Positions 27,494 to 37,352 are shown, counted from the stretch's first letter. The stretch is DNA of 64,000 nucleotides from Granulosicoccus sp964594905 (GCA_964594905.1 CAZQOI010000001.1:1-64000); one strand, 5' to 3'. Numbers and translations: made by a program. The notes: generated by a model not told the origin, from the sequence alone.

Positions 27494-28822
27494 TTGAAAC
27501 CGATCAATATCGGTCTGTTGGGTCTTGGTACCGTTGGTCAGGGCGTCGCGCGAATTCTGAATGACAATGCCGGAGAAATCGAACGGCGTACCGGTCGTAC
27601 CATTAGAGTAACCCGGGCGTCTGTACGTAACCTGGCTAAGGCGGAAGCGTTGGGACTGGGTATTGATGTCACCACAGATAGTGACAGCATTGTCAGCGAT
27701 CCCGATATTAATATCGTTTGTGAGGTCATGGGGGGCGAGGATCCGGCGCTGGGCTTGTTAAACACGGCAATCAAACAAGGCAAACATGTCATTACCGCCA
27801 ACAAAGCTCTGATTGCTGTTCACGGCAACGATTTACTGGCTAACGCTGAGAAAAATCAGGTCATCGTTGCTTTTGAATCCGCTGTTGCAGGTGGCGTACC
27901 GATCATCAAAGCCTTGCGAGAGGGTCTCGCGGCAAATCGAATTGATTGGCTCGCAGGCATTATCAACGGAACCGGAAATTTCATTCTGAGCGAGATGGCT
28001 GAGAAGGGTCGCGATTTTGGCGATGTGTTAGCCGAAGCTCAAGCACTAGGTTACGCGGAGGCTGACCCAACATTTGATGTCGAAGGTATTGATGCTGCGC
28101 ACAAGCTCACTATCATGGCCTCCATCGCATTCGGTATTCCGTTGTCCTTTGATGCAGTTTTCACTGAAGGTATCAGTAAAATAACTCGTGAAGATGTCGG
28201 GTTTGCTGATGAACTTGGTTATCGGATTAAACATCTTGGAGTTGCAAGACGACGCGAAGATGGCATAGAGCTTCGAGTTCACCCTACCTTGATTCCGGAA
28301 AAGCGATTGCTTGCCAATGTCAACGGTGTCATGAATGCAGTAATGGTGCATGGCAACGCTGTCGGTCCGACGATGTACTACGGCGCTGGTGCCGGTTCCT
28401 TGCCGACGGGTTCCTCCATGGTGGCGGATGTCCTGGAAGTTGTACGCACTATCGACAGTAGTCCCGATTATCGCGTTCCTCCCTTGTCATTCCAGAGCGC
28501 GTCGATAAAGTCCGAAACTTTGCTAAAACCTCACGACTTTGAAGTGGCCTACTATTTACGACTGACGGCCGTCGATGTTCCCGGCGTACTTGCGGACGTC
28601 ACGTCAATTTTTGGTGATCGCGGTATCAGCATCGAAGCCATCATTCAAAAAGAACCTGACGAAGACGAGGTTCGTGATCAATCAGCACCGTCGGTGGTGC
28701 CGATTATTATTCTTACCGGGCGGGTGCGTGAGGGCCTGGTACGAGACGCTGTTGTACAAGTTGAAAACCTTGCAAGCGTGACCGAATCGGTTGTGACGCT
28801 TCGTGTTGAAACTCTTAGCTAA
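27494..28822 (+). CDS. hom: homoserine dehydrogenase with ACT domain
   Basis: This enzyme reduces aspartate semialdehyde to homoserine in threonine and methionine synthesis. The NAD(P) motif GLLGLGTVGQGVARIL, the catalytic NGTGNFILSEM segment and EADPTFDVEGIDAAHK are clear. A C-terminal ACT domain (about 350-435, AYYLRLTAVDVPGVLADV) suggests threonine feedback inhibition. The TTG start at 27494 is preceded by the ribosome site AGGAGA at 27483-27488. thrC follows after 41 bases. Confidence 0.95.
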   Translation: MKPINIGLLGLGTVGQGVARILNDNAGEIERRTGRTIRVTRASVRNLAKAEALGLGIDVTTDSDSIVSDPDINIVCEVMGGEDPALGLLNTAIKQGKHVITANKALIAVHGNDLLANAEKNQVIVAFESAVAGGVPIIKALREGLAANRIDWLAGIINGTGNFILSEMAEKGRDFGDVLAEAQALGYAEADPTFDVEGIDAAHKLTIMASIAFGIPLSFDAVFTEGISKITREDVGFADELGYRIKHLGVARRREDGIELRVHPTLIPEKRLLANVNGVMNAVMVHGNAVGPTMYYGAGAGSLPTGSSMVADVLEVVRTIDSSPDYRVPPLSFQSASIKSETLLKPHDFEVAYYLRLTAVDVPGVLADVTSIFGDRGISIEAIIQKEPDEDEVRDQSAPSVVPIIILTGRVREGLVRDAVVQVENLASVTESVVTLRVETLS

Positions 28823-28863
28823 ACAACTTTTTTCGAAACTAAAACCTGACACAAGGCATACAC

Positions 28864-29988
28864 ATGGCGTCCTCGCATTACCAGGGTCTGATCGAGCGTT
28901 ACCGCAGCCGTTTACCGGTTGATGACAATACACCGGTCATCAGCTTGAACGAAGGCGATACACCACTGATCAAACTCAACAACATTCCTCGTGAGCTTGG
29001 ACTTGATGCGACCATTTATGTGAAGTTTGAGGGCTTGAACCCAACGGCGTCCTTCAAGGATCGCGGCATGACTTTGGCGGTCAGCAAGGCGGCTGAAAAA
29101 GGTGCAAAGGCGATAGTGTGTGCGTCAACGGGTAATACGTCTGCCGCTGCTGCTGCTTATGCTGCGCGCGCAGGAATGACCGCTTTCGTGCTGATACCAG
29201 AAGGCAAAATTGCGATGGGCAAACTTGCTCAAGCTATCGCTCATGGTGCGGTTGTATTGCAAATTAAAGGTAACTTCGATGACGGTATGCGCTTGGTCAA
29301 GGAAGTTGCTGAAGAAGCGCCGGTTGAGATTGTCAATTCAGTTAACCCATATCGTCTGCAAGGGCAAAAAACAGCTGCCTTTGAAATTGTCGAAGCGTTG
29401 GGAACTGCTCCGGATTATCACTGTATTCCAGTTGGCAATGCCGGTAACATTTCCGGTTACTGGATAGGCTTCAGTGAAGCTTGTGGTCACAACACGGCTT
29501 CATGCACACTGTGCAATGGCGATTGTCCCTATCTCGATAACAAGCTCACCGATAAACGTCCGATCATGGTGGGGTATCAGGCTGCAGGTGCTGCACCTTT
29601 TTTGCGAGGTGAGCCGGTGAAAGAGCCAGAGACTCTGGCTACCGCGATCCGAATTGGTAACCCACAAAGCTGGAAACTTGCGCAAGCTGCTGTTGATGAA
29701 TCAGGCGGTTGGTTTGATGAGGTAACTGATGATGAGTTACTCGCCACTCAAGGAATGTTGGCAACTCGCGAAGGTATTTTTTGCGAACCCGCATCGGCAG
29801 TTTCATTGTGTGGCGCGTTAAGGGATTTGAAAAACAATGTCATCCCAGCCGGCAGCATTCTGACTTGTACTTTGACAGGACATGGTTTGAAAGATCCGGA
29901 TATTGCCATCCGTGGCCATGAAGCAGTCACGACTGTTGCTGCTGAAATGTCAGCTGTAAAGAGCGCCATCCTGTCGCACATCAGCTAA
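28864..29988 (+). CDS. thrC: threonine synthase with a Cys-rich insertion
   Basis: ThrC converts O-phosphohomoserine to threonine using PLP. The PLP-lysine motif NPTASFKDRGMTLAV (Lys at 65), CASTGNTSAAAAAYAAR and the phosphate-binding GNAGNISGYW are typical of the compact class. Unusual is an insertion between GNAGNISGYWIGFSEA and KRPIMVGYQAAGAAPF. It contains Cys 207, 214, 217 and 221 plus His 209, resembling a small metal-binding loop. It is transcribed with hom. Confidence 0.93.
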   Translation: MASSHYQGLIERYRSRLPVDDNTPVISLNEGDTPLIKLNNIPRELGLDATIYVKFEGLNPTASFKDRGMTLAVSKAAEKGAKAIVCASTGNTSAAAAAYAARAGMTAFVLIPEGKIAMGKLAQAIAHGAVVLQIKGNFDDGMRLVKEVAEEAPVEIVNSVNPYRLQGQKTAAFEIVEALGTAPDYHCIPVGNAGNISGYWIGFSEACGHNTASCTLCNGDCPYLDNKLTDKRPIMVGYQAAGAAPFLRGEPVKEPETLATAIRIGNPQSWKLAQAAVDESGGWFDEVTDDELLATQGMLATREGIFCEPASAVSLCGALRDLKNNVIPAGSILTCTLTGHGLKDPDIAIRGHEAVTTVAAEMSAVKSAILSHIS

Positions 29989-30049
29989 GAAAAACTTCGG
30001 TCGCTTGATCCGACCTGTCTCCTCGCTGCACTTTCCTGTATCCTGCGCT

Positions 30050-30236
30050 CACAGCTCGGTTCCGTTATCGGATCAAAAGGGAACAAAGTGAGAAGCTTTG
30101 GCTGCCCCCGCAACTGTATTCGACGAAGTTGTCTTGTAAGCCACTGAAAAGTTGAACAAAATCTTTTCGGGAAGGTAAGACAGTCCGCTGGCACTTAGAT
30201 GCTGGCCGTCGATAGCCAGGAGACCTGCCGCGTTGT
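30050..30236 (+). promoter_or_regulatory. cobalamin (adenosylcobalamin-class) riboswitch
   Basis: Conserved elements occur in the right order: GGTTCCG near 30058, AAAAGGGAA near 30075, the core GCTGCCCCCGCAACTGTA (about 30101-30118), GCCACTG (30140), GGGAAGGT (30169) and the B12 box GCCAGGAGACCTGCC at 30216-30230. It precedes btuB and the rest of the B12 uptake operon. A possible expression-platform stem pairs CGCGTTG (30229-30235) with CAACGCG (30267-30273), overlapping the B12 box end. No T-run follows, so translational control is more likely than termination. Confidence 0.95.
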
Positions 30237-30358
30237 AACTGCTTATGGCCATACGGGGTGATTTGGCAACGCGAGCGCGTCAGTCCGGTTATGGTTATAT
30301 CAAACCCGGTTTTCTCTGATGCTCCGTGCCTCCCCCGTTTGTTAACTTGGGGTTGAAG

Positions 30359-32365
30359 GTGTCGTTGAAGTCGTTTTCCCGTGTGCTGCTGTTAACCATT
30401 GTCGCGAATGCGGTAGCGGTTGCTGTGTACGCGCAGGAAACTGATAACAATAGCGATAGTACTGACGATCCGAATGCGCTGGAAGAGATTGAAGTCTTTG
30501 CTGGTGCTATTGCTGACACTGGGCGCGTCGAGCATCGTGAATATAGCGGTAGTTACACCAGCATAGACAAACAGACTCTTGAACGTCGTGACATTTCGAT
30601 TGCCGACATACTTTCTCATCAAACGGGTGTGCAAAGTCGACAGAGCGGAGGCTTTGGTACGTTCTCTAGCATCACCGTGCGGGCGGCGTCTGCGGCGCAA
30701 ACCGGAATTTATCTCGATGGCATCTTGTTGAATAGCGGCGGCAATGCCGTCATTGATCTATCGTTATTGGATCTACTAAACGTTGATGCTGTGGATGTTT
30801 ATCGTGGGGTAACTCCGGCGCAGTTTGGACGTGGAACAATTGGTGGTGCTATTAACCTCAGTAGCTCAGGTGCCGAGCCTGGTGAATTGCAAAATACAGT
30901 GGGTTTGGGTGTTGCCAGTTTTGAAACGACAGGTTTACAATTTTCACATCGTTCACGCCATGGTTTATTGGATGTTGTTAGTGCGTTTAGCCTGAAGCAA
31001 AGTGAAAACAACTATAGATTTACCGACAGTAACGGAACGCCGTTAAATCCTAATGATGACACTCGCCAGCGAAGAAACAACGCTGCGGTCCAGCGAGTCA
31101 GTGCGCTGGCTCGTGCTGGTTTTCAATGGAGTCCTGCTTCGCGTACAGACGTGTTGGCACAGGCTACGTCTCGAGAACAAGGGATTCCTGAGACGCGCAA
31201 CGCACCTGATAATCAGGCGTCACTGGATTCCGACGCGATGCGCCTGCAGCTTAGTCATACCATTGATGATCTTGGCAACTGGAATTCCCGCCACACACTG
31301 TTTCTGCACGATGACTATGACCTTTTTGATGATCGCCTTGGGCAGATTGGGCTAGGGATTCAATTTACTGAATCTGCGGCAACAACTCTGGGGTTCAGAA
31401 CCTATTGGGAACATATTGGCCTCACACGCACCAGTGGCATCAGTCTTGAAGCGCGGCGTGAAACGCAAGATACCAATGATGAAATCAATGAAGAATTCAA
31501 CTTTGTAGCCGAACGGCAAGCGTTAAACGCGTCGTTGTCGACGACCTTATATTTCAAGGATGATCGTCTGATTGTTACCCCGCTATTACAAACCCAGATT
31601 AACGATGACAATTTCGAACGAGTAACGCCATTAATGCAGTCCACAAGACGTGAACAGGTTATCACTCCTCAGCTTGGTGCTCGACTCGAATTAAATGACG
31701 GACTCTTCCTGCGAGCAAACGTTGGGCGCTTCTATCGGGAACCTTCTTTTGGTGAGCTCTTCGGTAACCGCGGATTGATACGGGGTAACATTGACCTGCA
31801 ACCGGAAGAGGGCATTAACGCTGATCTAGGGTTTAACTGGTTGCCTGGCAACACTGTATCAATTGATGTATCGCTATTCGCGAGCTGGCGCGATGAATTG
31901 ATTTCAACAGTGTTCGATGCACGTCGTGTAGGTCGAACATTGAACGTTGGGGCGGCGCGTATTGTTGGGCTTGAGTTTGCCGGAGACTGGCAGCTGAACA
32001 AGGAATGGTCGGCGTTGGCTAATTTTACTATCCAGGACGCACGTAGTGTTGATGTGTTCAGTGCTTTCGAGGATCAGCAACTGCCTGGAGAAGCTCAACA
32101 GACGGCTTATGTGCGTTTGCAGTACAAACGCAAAGCGTGGCGGGCATTTATCGAAGGTGACGGTTCGTGGAACCGCTTTTATGATCAGGCTAATGTTCTG
32201 CCTGCTCGAGATCAATGGCTACAAAACATCGGTGTGGACTGGCAACACCAAGGTTTCAAGATCAGCGCCAGTATCAACAATTTTTCCGATCAAAATGTCG
32301 AAGACTTTGGTGGTTTTCCTCGTCCTGGTCGATCCTTCTCCTTGTTTTTTTCAAAACACCTTTAA
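30359..32365 (+). CDS. btuB: TonB-dependent cobalamin receptor, BtuB-like
   Basis: This outer-membrane transporter should take up B12 at the cost of TonB energy. From GTG 30359 the protein starts MSLKSFSRVLLL, a clean Sec signal ending at VYAQE. A TonB-box-like stretch (ALEEIEVFAG) comes next, then a plug domain (ILSHQTGVQSRQSG, IYLDGILLNSG, VDVYRGVTPAQFG) and a 22-strand barrel ending in SLFFSKHL. The longer GTG start at 30326 would place 11 extra residues before the signal. The riboswitch and btuCDF context supports B12 as substrate. Confidence 0.92.
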   Translation: MSLKSFSRVLLLTIVANAVAVAVYAQETDNNSDSTDDPNALEEIEVFAGAIADTGRVEHREYSGSYTSIDKQTLERRDISIADILSHQTGVQSRQSGGFGTFSSITVRAASAAQTGIYLDGILLNSGGNAVIDLSLLDLLNVDAVDVYRGVTPAQFGRGTIGGAINLSSSGAEPGELQNTVGLGVASFETTGLQFSHRSRHGLLDVVSAFSLKQSENNYRFTDSNGTPLNPNDDTRQRRNNAAVQRVSALARAGFQWSPASRTDVLAQATSREQGIPETRNAPDNQASLDSDAMRLQLSHTIDDLGNWNSRHTLFLHDDYDLFDDRLGQIGLGIQFTESAATTLGFRTYWEHIGLTRTSGISLEARRETQDTNDEINEEFNFVAERQALNASLSTTLYFKDDRLIVTPLLQTQINDDNFERVTPLMQSTRREQVITPQLGARLELNDGLFLRANVGRFYREPSFGELFGNRGLIRGNIDLQPEEGINADLGFNWLPGNTVSIDVSLFASWRDELISTVFDARRVGRTLNVGAARIVGLEFAGDWQLNKEWSALANFTIQDARSVDVFSAFEDQQLPGEAQQTAYVRLQYKRKAWRAFIEGDGSWNRFYDQANVLPARDQWLQNIGVDWQHQGFKISASINNFSDQNVEDFGGFPRPGRSFSLFFSKHL

Positions 32366-32377
32366 CCAAGGATTTAT

Positions 32378-33583
32378 ATGATGAAATACCTTTCGCTTAA
32401 CACTATCAGGTCGAAGCGACTAATCACAGGCTTAGGCTTGAGCCTGATGTTTTTGACTGCCTGTAGTTCATCCAGCGACAGTAACCCTGTCGATTCAGGT
32501 GATGACAGTGCAAGTTTCGCCTTTGCCGCTAGTAGGACACCAACGTTCGACGCTGGACAAATTGAACGAATCTCTATAGGTGACAACATTGTTGCAAGTG
32601 GCACTTATCCTGCGACCTTGTCGGATATTCGCGTTAGAACTGATGGTACTGACGTATATCAGATTGGACGATTCGATATCGATTCAATCACGCGTTTTTC
32701 AACGACTGATCTGACTACACCTACTTATCAGTACTCAGTGTTGCAAGGTGCGACTTCGTCACCGAATACCTTCGATATGATCTTCGTTGACGATACTAAA
32801 GCCTATGTGCTGCAGTACGGTGGAACATCGATCCTGATAGTGAATCCGAGTGCTACAAGCGAAGCGGAATTTGTCACAGGATCGATCGATATCAGTGCGT
32901 ATGATGTTGACGCGCCTAATGCAGCGTCAGGTCTTATCGCTGATGGAAAATTGTTTGTCTTGATGCAAAGACTCACCGTGTTTAGTGTTGATAAGCCAGG
33001 TTATGTTGCGGTATTCGATATTGAAACTGATACTGAAATTGCTACCGGCATGGGAAATGATGGCCTTGATGGTATTGCTTTGACAACATTCAATCCAAGC
33101 AAATTGCAGTTTGTTGAAGAGAGTAACGAAGTGTTGGTTGTTGGTCGCGGTAATTTGAATGCCATCGATGCGGCGCAGGGTGATCGCTATCAGGGTGGCA
33201 TTGAATCCATTGATGCCACAACTTTTACACTGGATATGTTGGTTGATGATGGAACTGAAGCCAACAACGAAGGTTTCTTCTTCGATTCAATTTACGCAAC
33301 AGCAACACGCGGGTATATCATAACGGCGGCGGGATTCGGTGAGAATACCTTACGCTCATACAATCCGACTACTGGCCTGATTGACGAAGGTGTCGTTGCT
33401 AACCTTGAGAATGAGATCCTCACTACATTGGGGGTTGGTCCGGCTGGGCGACTCTGGGTTGGCAGAAGCGAACCAGTGCAAGGATTTACATTGATTGATC
33501 CATCTGACAATTCAGTAGTGATTGAGAGAGTGGCAACAGACTTTATTCCTGACAATATTGTTTTTGTTGGAAACGGAAGTTAA
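32378..33583 (+). CDS. predicted beta-propeller lipoprotein of the B12 operon
   Basis: The lipobox LMFLTACSSSS puts the lipidated Cys at residue 29. The 370-residue mature part has recurrent short beta units of the kind seen in propellers, such as DVYQIGRFDIDSITRF, KAYVLQYGGTSILIVNP, KLFVLMQRLTVFSV and RGYIITAAGFGENTLRSYNP. I do not recognise a named family. It sits between btuB and btuC under one riboswitch. By position and architecture it recalls BtuG, the B12-binding surface propeller lipoprotein paired with BtuB in Bacteroides; that role here is inference. Confidence 0.75.
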   Translation: MMKYLSLNTIRSKRLITGLGLSLMFLTACSSSSDSNPVDSGDDSASFAFAASRTPTFDAGQIERISIGDNIVASGTYPATLSDIRVRTDGTDVYQIGRFDIDSITRFSTTDLTTPTYQYSVLQGATSSPNTFDMIFVDDTKAYVLQYGGTSILIVNPSATSEAEFVTGSIDISAYDVDAPNAASGLIADGKLFVLMQRLTVFSVDKPGYVAVFDIETDTEIATGMGNDGLDGIALTTFNPSKLQFVEESNEVLVVGRGNLNAIDAAQGDRYQGGIESIDATTFTLDMLVDDGTEANNEGFFFDSIYATATRGYIITAAGFGENTLRSYNPTTGLIDEGVVANLENEILTTLGVGPAGRLWVGRSEPVQGFTLIDPSDNSVVIERVATDFIPDNIVFVGNGS

Positions 33584-34574
33584 TACCTCTTTGCCATTGT
33601 ATGGAGTGCTCGGACTGGCAGTTGTTTTACTGTCAGTTCTGAGCATGGCTGTTGGTGCTGAGTCTGTCGATGTGTTTGTGGCGTTGACAAAAATATTCAG
33701 CACGCCTGATGCCGTTGACGTCATTATTATTCGTGAAGTTCGCTTGCCGCGCACACTGATTGCGATCATCGGAGGTGCGACGCTGGGAGTTTGTGGCGCT
33801 GCCCTACAGGGATTGATGCGGAACCCACTGGCAAGTCCGGGACTAGTGGGTAGCGCCAGTGGCGCCGCCTTAGGTGCGGTAACCGTTTTGTATTTTGGTG
33901 CCGGCGTAATGCACCCTCAAAGCGTTCCCTTGGCGGGTATGGCTGGGTCCCTGGTAGCGACCGCGCTGGTTTATCTTCTGGCGGGGCGCGATGCTAACGT
34001 CACAACTCTGATTTTGTCTGGTGTGGCCATCAACGCTATGGCAACTGCCTTGATGTCAATGCTGCTGAATTTTGCACCCAGTCCATTTGCGATAAGAGAA
34101 CTGGTCCTTTGGACGCTTGGAGACTTGAGCAGCCGTAGTCTTACAGATGTGTATGTGATGCTGCCATGCACGCTACTTGGTTGGTTTTTACTGGTTGGTG
34201 TCGGCAGACAGCTCGATGCCTTGACGCTGGGAGAACGTACTGCTTTGAGCCTTGGGGTTAAACCTGGACAACTGCGTTGGCGTGTGTTTGTTGCGGTATC
34301 GCTTGCTGTTGGGGCAACGGTGGCCACTACCGGTATGATTGGCTTTATTGGATTGGTTGTGCCTCATTTGTTGCGCCCGTTTGTTAGCTATGAACCCAGG
34401 CGTTTGCTGTTTGCTTCCGCTCTTGGAGGTAGTGCTTTGTTACTACTTGCTGATATTTGTGTTCGATTGATACCGACGCAAACTGCGCTAAAGGTTGGTG
34501 TGCTGACGTCACTTGTGGGTGCACCTTTCTTTTTGTTTTTGATATTGAGAAGCCGGCGCGATGGCTACCGATAA
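33567..34574 (+). CDS. btuC: cobalamin ABC transporter permease, BtuC-like
   Basis: This FecCD-family inner-membrane permease has about ten membrane segments. VRLPRTLIAIIGGATLGVCGAALQGLMRNPLASPGLVG is summarised by its parts RLPRTL and NPLASPGLVG, both family hallmarks, and GMIGFIGLVVPHLLR is the coupling region. The start is uncertain: TTG 33567 or TTG 33591 keep a normal N-terminus, while TTG 33522 would overlap the lipoprotein gene by 62 bases. Its end overlaps btuD by 14 bases. Confidence 0.9.
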   Translation: METEVNTSLPLYGVLGLAVVLLSVLSMAVGAESVDVFVALTKIFSTPDAVDVIIIREVRLPRTLIAIIGGATLGVCGAALQGLMRNPLASPGLVGSASGAALGAVTVLYFGAGVMHPQSVPLAGMAGSLVATALVYLLAGRDANVTTLILSGVAINAMATALMSMLLNFAPSPFAIRELVLWTLGDLSSRSLTDVYVMLPCTLLGWFLLVGVGRQLDALTLGERTALSLGVKPGQLRWRVFVAVSLAVGATVATTGMIGFIGLVVPHLLRPFVSYEPRRLLFASALGGSALLLLADICVRLIPTQTALKVGVLTSLVGAPFFLFLILRSRRDGYR

Positions 34575-35355
34575 TACGGGAGCACTTTTATCTGCTAACA
34601 ATGTCACTGTTGCGCGCGGTGACAAGCAACTATTGTCGGGTGTGTCCCTTGAGGTTCATTCAGGTGAGCTTGTGGGATTGATAGGACCGAATGGAGCTGG
34701 AAAATCTACCTTGTTAAGTGTTATGGCTGGCTTAATCCCATCAGATGGTGGCATTGTTAAGCTACTAGAACGCGATTTGTCGACTTACACAAGCCGCGAA
34801 CGAGCCAGAGAGATCGGTTGGATGGAGCAATTGGCGTCTGCACATTGGCCCGTTACTGTGGAGCATCTTGTGACGCTCGGCCGGCTTCCGTATTTGACAC
34901 GTTGGCAAAAGATGGGGACTCGAGATCAAGCCATTGTCGAGCAATCACTGGCGAGTACCGATTGTCTGTCTTTACGGGGACGGCAGGTAACTACCTTATC
35001 GGGTGGTGAATTGACTCGTGTCTTGCTTGCGCGGGTTCTGGCATCTGAACCGCGAATCCTTCTGGCTGATGAACCAATAGCCGCACTTGATATTGGTCAT
35101 CAATTACAGACGATGGATTTGCTTCGTCAGTTTGCAGACGCTGAACAAGCTTGTGTTGTTGTTTTACATGATCTGTCACTTGCTGCTCGCTATTGTGATC
35201 GTTTGTATCTCTTGCATGAATCCAAGCTGGTTGCATCAGGTGCGGTCGCCAGTGTGCTTAGCAAAGATAACCTTCGGCAGGTCTATGGCGTTGAGGTGAT
35301 TGCTGGTTGTGATGAAGTGCCGTGGATTGTTCCGGTTCGAAGGAGTTCTTCGTGA
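34561..35355 (+). CDS. btuD: cobalamin ABC transporter ATP-binding protein, BtuD-like
   Basis: The 264-residue ATPase has Walker A GPNGAGKST, signature LSGGELTRVLLAR, Walker B ILLADEP and the switch His in VVLHDLSLAARYCDR. It energises BtuC. The ATG at 34561 lies within the end of btuC, and its stop overlaps a GTG start of btuF, so the three are translationally coupled. Confidence 0.92.
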   Translation: MATDNTGALLSANNVTVARGDKQLLSGVSLEVHSGELVGLIGPNGAGKSTLLSVMAGLIPSDGGIVKLLERDLSTYTSRERAREIGWMEQLASAHWPVTVEHLVTLGRLPYLTRWQKMGTRDQAIVEQSLASTDCLSLRGRQVTTLSGGELTRVLLARVLASEPRILLADEPIAALDIGHQLQTMDLLRQFADAEQACVVVLHDLSLAARYCDRLYLLHESKLVASGAVASVLSKDNLRQVYGVEVIAGCDEVPWIVPVRRSSS

Positions 35356-36248
35356 TTCCGAAATTATTGGTAATTGCACCTAAGTTCAAGCTGATCGAGA
35401 AGGTGCTCCGATTACCGGTCTTTTCAGTATTGGTTTTTGTTTTGCTGACAATGCAGATGCGAATGACAATTGCCGAAACAGTACTACCGAGGATTGCATC
35501 TATCAATCTGTGTGCCGATCAATTGCTGATGTCGTTTGCTGACGATAGCCAAATTTTGTCGTTGTCGAACCTGTCTCATGAACGGGCCGCATCATACTAT
35601 GTTGAAAGAGCGCGTGAATTTCCAAGTAATACAGGTTTGGTAGAAGAGGTTTTACCACTACAGCCTGATTTGGTATTAGCAGGTCAGTTCAGTAGCCCCT
35701 ATACCTTGAAATTGTTGAGATCTGTTGGCTTGCGTGTCGAACAGCTTCCAATAGCAAATTCAATTGACGACTTATATGAAAATTTCCGTAAAGTAGCTGA
35801 GTGGAGTGGTCATCCTGAGCGTGGTCTACAGATCATCAAGCAATTTAAGGCTCGGATTCTAGCATTGAGTCCACCACCGGAGCCACGTCCGCGGGCCGCT
35901 GTCTATGATCCGAACGGTTACACTGTCGGAGACAACAGTTTACGTGGTCAGGCGTTGAAGCTATCTGGTTGGCATAACGTGGCAACTGATCTCGGTATTA
36001 CGAGTTACGGCAGTATGGCACTTGAGACTGTGATTAGTCTGGATCCCGATGCGTTTGTCGCGTCGCCGTATAGCGCTGAGACCTGGTCGCGAGCACAGGC
36101 ATTTAACTCGCATCCCGCTTTAAAGCAACGCGGTTTAAAAGCTATAGACATTATTGTGCCAAGCGCACAGACGTTATGTGGAGGTCCTTGGACTATCGAT
36201 TTTATTGAGACGCTGGAAGCTCAAAGGTTGAATTTATACCCAGACTAA
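35352..36248 (+). CDS. btuF: cobalamin-binding periplasmic protein, BtuF-like
   Basis: From GTG 35352 the 298-residue protein has a basic N-terminus, a hydrophobic core (PVFSVLVFVLLTM) and then the TroA/BtuF-like fold: RIASINLCADQLLMSF, LVEEVLPLQPDLVLAGQFSSP, and a second lobe with RAAVYDPNGYTVGDNSLRGQAL. It should deliver B12 to BtuCD in the periplasm. The longer start at 35322 would precede the btuD stop by 33 bases and is less likely. Confidence 0.88.
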   Translation: MIPKLLVIAPKFKLIEKVLRLPVFSVLVFVLLTMQMRMTIAETVLPRIASINLCADQLLMSFADDSQILSLSNLSHERAASYYVERAREFPSNTGLVEEVLPLQPDLVLAGQFSSPYTLKLLRSVGLRVEQLPIANSIDDLYENFRKVAEWSGHPERGLQIIKQFKARILALSPPPEPRPRAAVYDPNGYTVGDNSLRGQALKLSGWHNVATDLGITSYGSMALETVISLDPDAFVASPYSAETWSRAQAFNSHPALKQRGLKAIDIIVPSAQTLCGGPWTIDFIETLEAQRLNLYPD

Positions 36249-36295
36249 TTTTGAGATGAAGTCTCATCGTTATTAATTCACCGTTTTCAGACATT

Positions 36296-37315
36296 TTAAA
36301 AAAGTGAAAACTGTTTCGATATTCCAAGGGAAATTCGATAATCGGTGGCCGAATCGTTAAGGCCGACAGTCACATCACTAAAAAGAAAGATGGATCGTCC
36401 TACTACTGAAGATGTACCAAGACTTATTGTTGCTGGTGCTCTATTAGCTTGCTCTATGTCCACACCATCAAATCTTGATTTGCCAATTATTGATTGGGAA
36501 AATGACAGTTTAATGGAGGTGTAAGGACTTGCTGCGAGAATGGCACCCAATGAAAGCTGGGTGACGTCACCACTTTCGAAATCGTTTGTTTCTTCCGACA
36601 TTGTGTGTGAAAGCTGATAGCTGAAAACCAGCGGATCTTGTCGCTTGGTTGCGCCAAGGCCAAAGGTATACTCAACTGCATTACTGCCTGTGCGTAAACC
36701 AGATTGCTTGTCGTCACCCGTGTCCAGATCTACTGTGAGTCGGGCAATAATATCGGGTCTACGACCTTTTTCTTTGGCTAGAGTTTTTAACAAGGATAGG
36801 CCGACATCGCCAATGCCGTTGATTGACGCATTGTCGCTCTCTGCAATGCTACCGTCCAGCGATGTGCTGTTGAAAAGATTTCTGCTGACAAAAGGCAAGT
36901 TAAACGACAGCTGGGTATCGCGTGGTAAACCGATACTGGCGCTCACAGCAGCGTCATAGTTGCGATTTTCCAGTTGCGTAATGCCCAGAGTGTTCATTGT
37001 TTGATTTGCATCATCAGGGTCGATGAGCGTAACAATCACCGGGGTATTTGATGCATCCGAGCTAAACCCTAGATTTAACGCCAGCTCCAATCTGCCTGGT
37101 GGTAAAAGCAGGGCATTGATCTGTATCAGAGAACGCTCCAATGCGCGAGTTGCAGCCTCTTCATCAATATCGAAACTACCCGGAGGGCGAGACTGATTTT
37201 CAGATTCGGTTTCTTTATCACTATCATCAGCTGTTGCGATTGACGTACCTGTCATCAATACTATGCCAATACACAGGCTTAAAAATAAGATGCGATTGCA
37301 TCGACGAAATTCCAT
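36296..37315 (-). CDS. outer-membrane beta-barrel protein, FapF-like
   Basis: The 339-residue protein has a signal peptide ending near residue 29 (SIATADD). The segment EEAATRALERSLIQINALLLPPGRLEL (about 53-79) is like the start of FapF barrels, where a helical plug runs into the first strand. Alternating beta strands fill the rest and the chain ends FSLF with a terminal Phe. FapF is the outer-membrane channel that exports amyloid subunits in Pseudomonas. Its gene follows the C39 peptidase gene with a 37-base gap, so they likely form one transcript. Substrate export is inference. Confidence 0.75.
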   Translation of the reverse strand: MEFRRCNRILFLSLCIGIVLMTGTSIATADDSDKETESENQSRPPGSFDIDEEAATRALERSLIQINALLLPPGRLELALNLGFSSDASNTPVIVTLIDPDDANQTMNTLGITQLENRNYDAAVSASIGLPRDTQLSFNLPFVSRNLFNSTSLDGSIAESDNASINGIGDVGLSLLKTLAKEKGRRPDIIARLTVDLDTGDDKQSGLRTGSNAVEYTFGLGATKRQDPLVFSYQLSHTMSEETNDFESGDVTQLSLGAILAASPYTSIKLSFSQSIIGKSRFDGVDIEQANRAPATISLGTSSVVGRSIFLFSDVTVGLNDSATDYRISLGISKQFSLF

Positions 37316-37352
37316 AAATGTCTGTTTCCTGTCCCTGAATTGAGTTGTTGAT

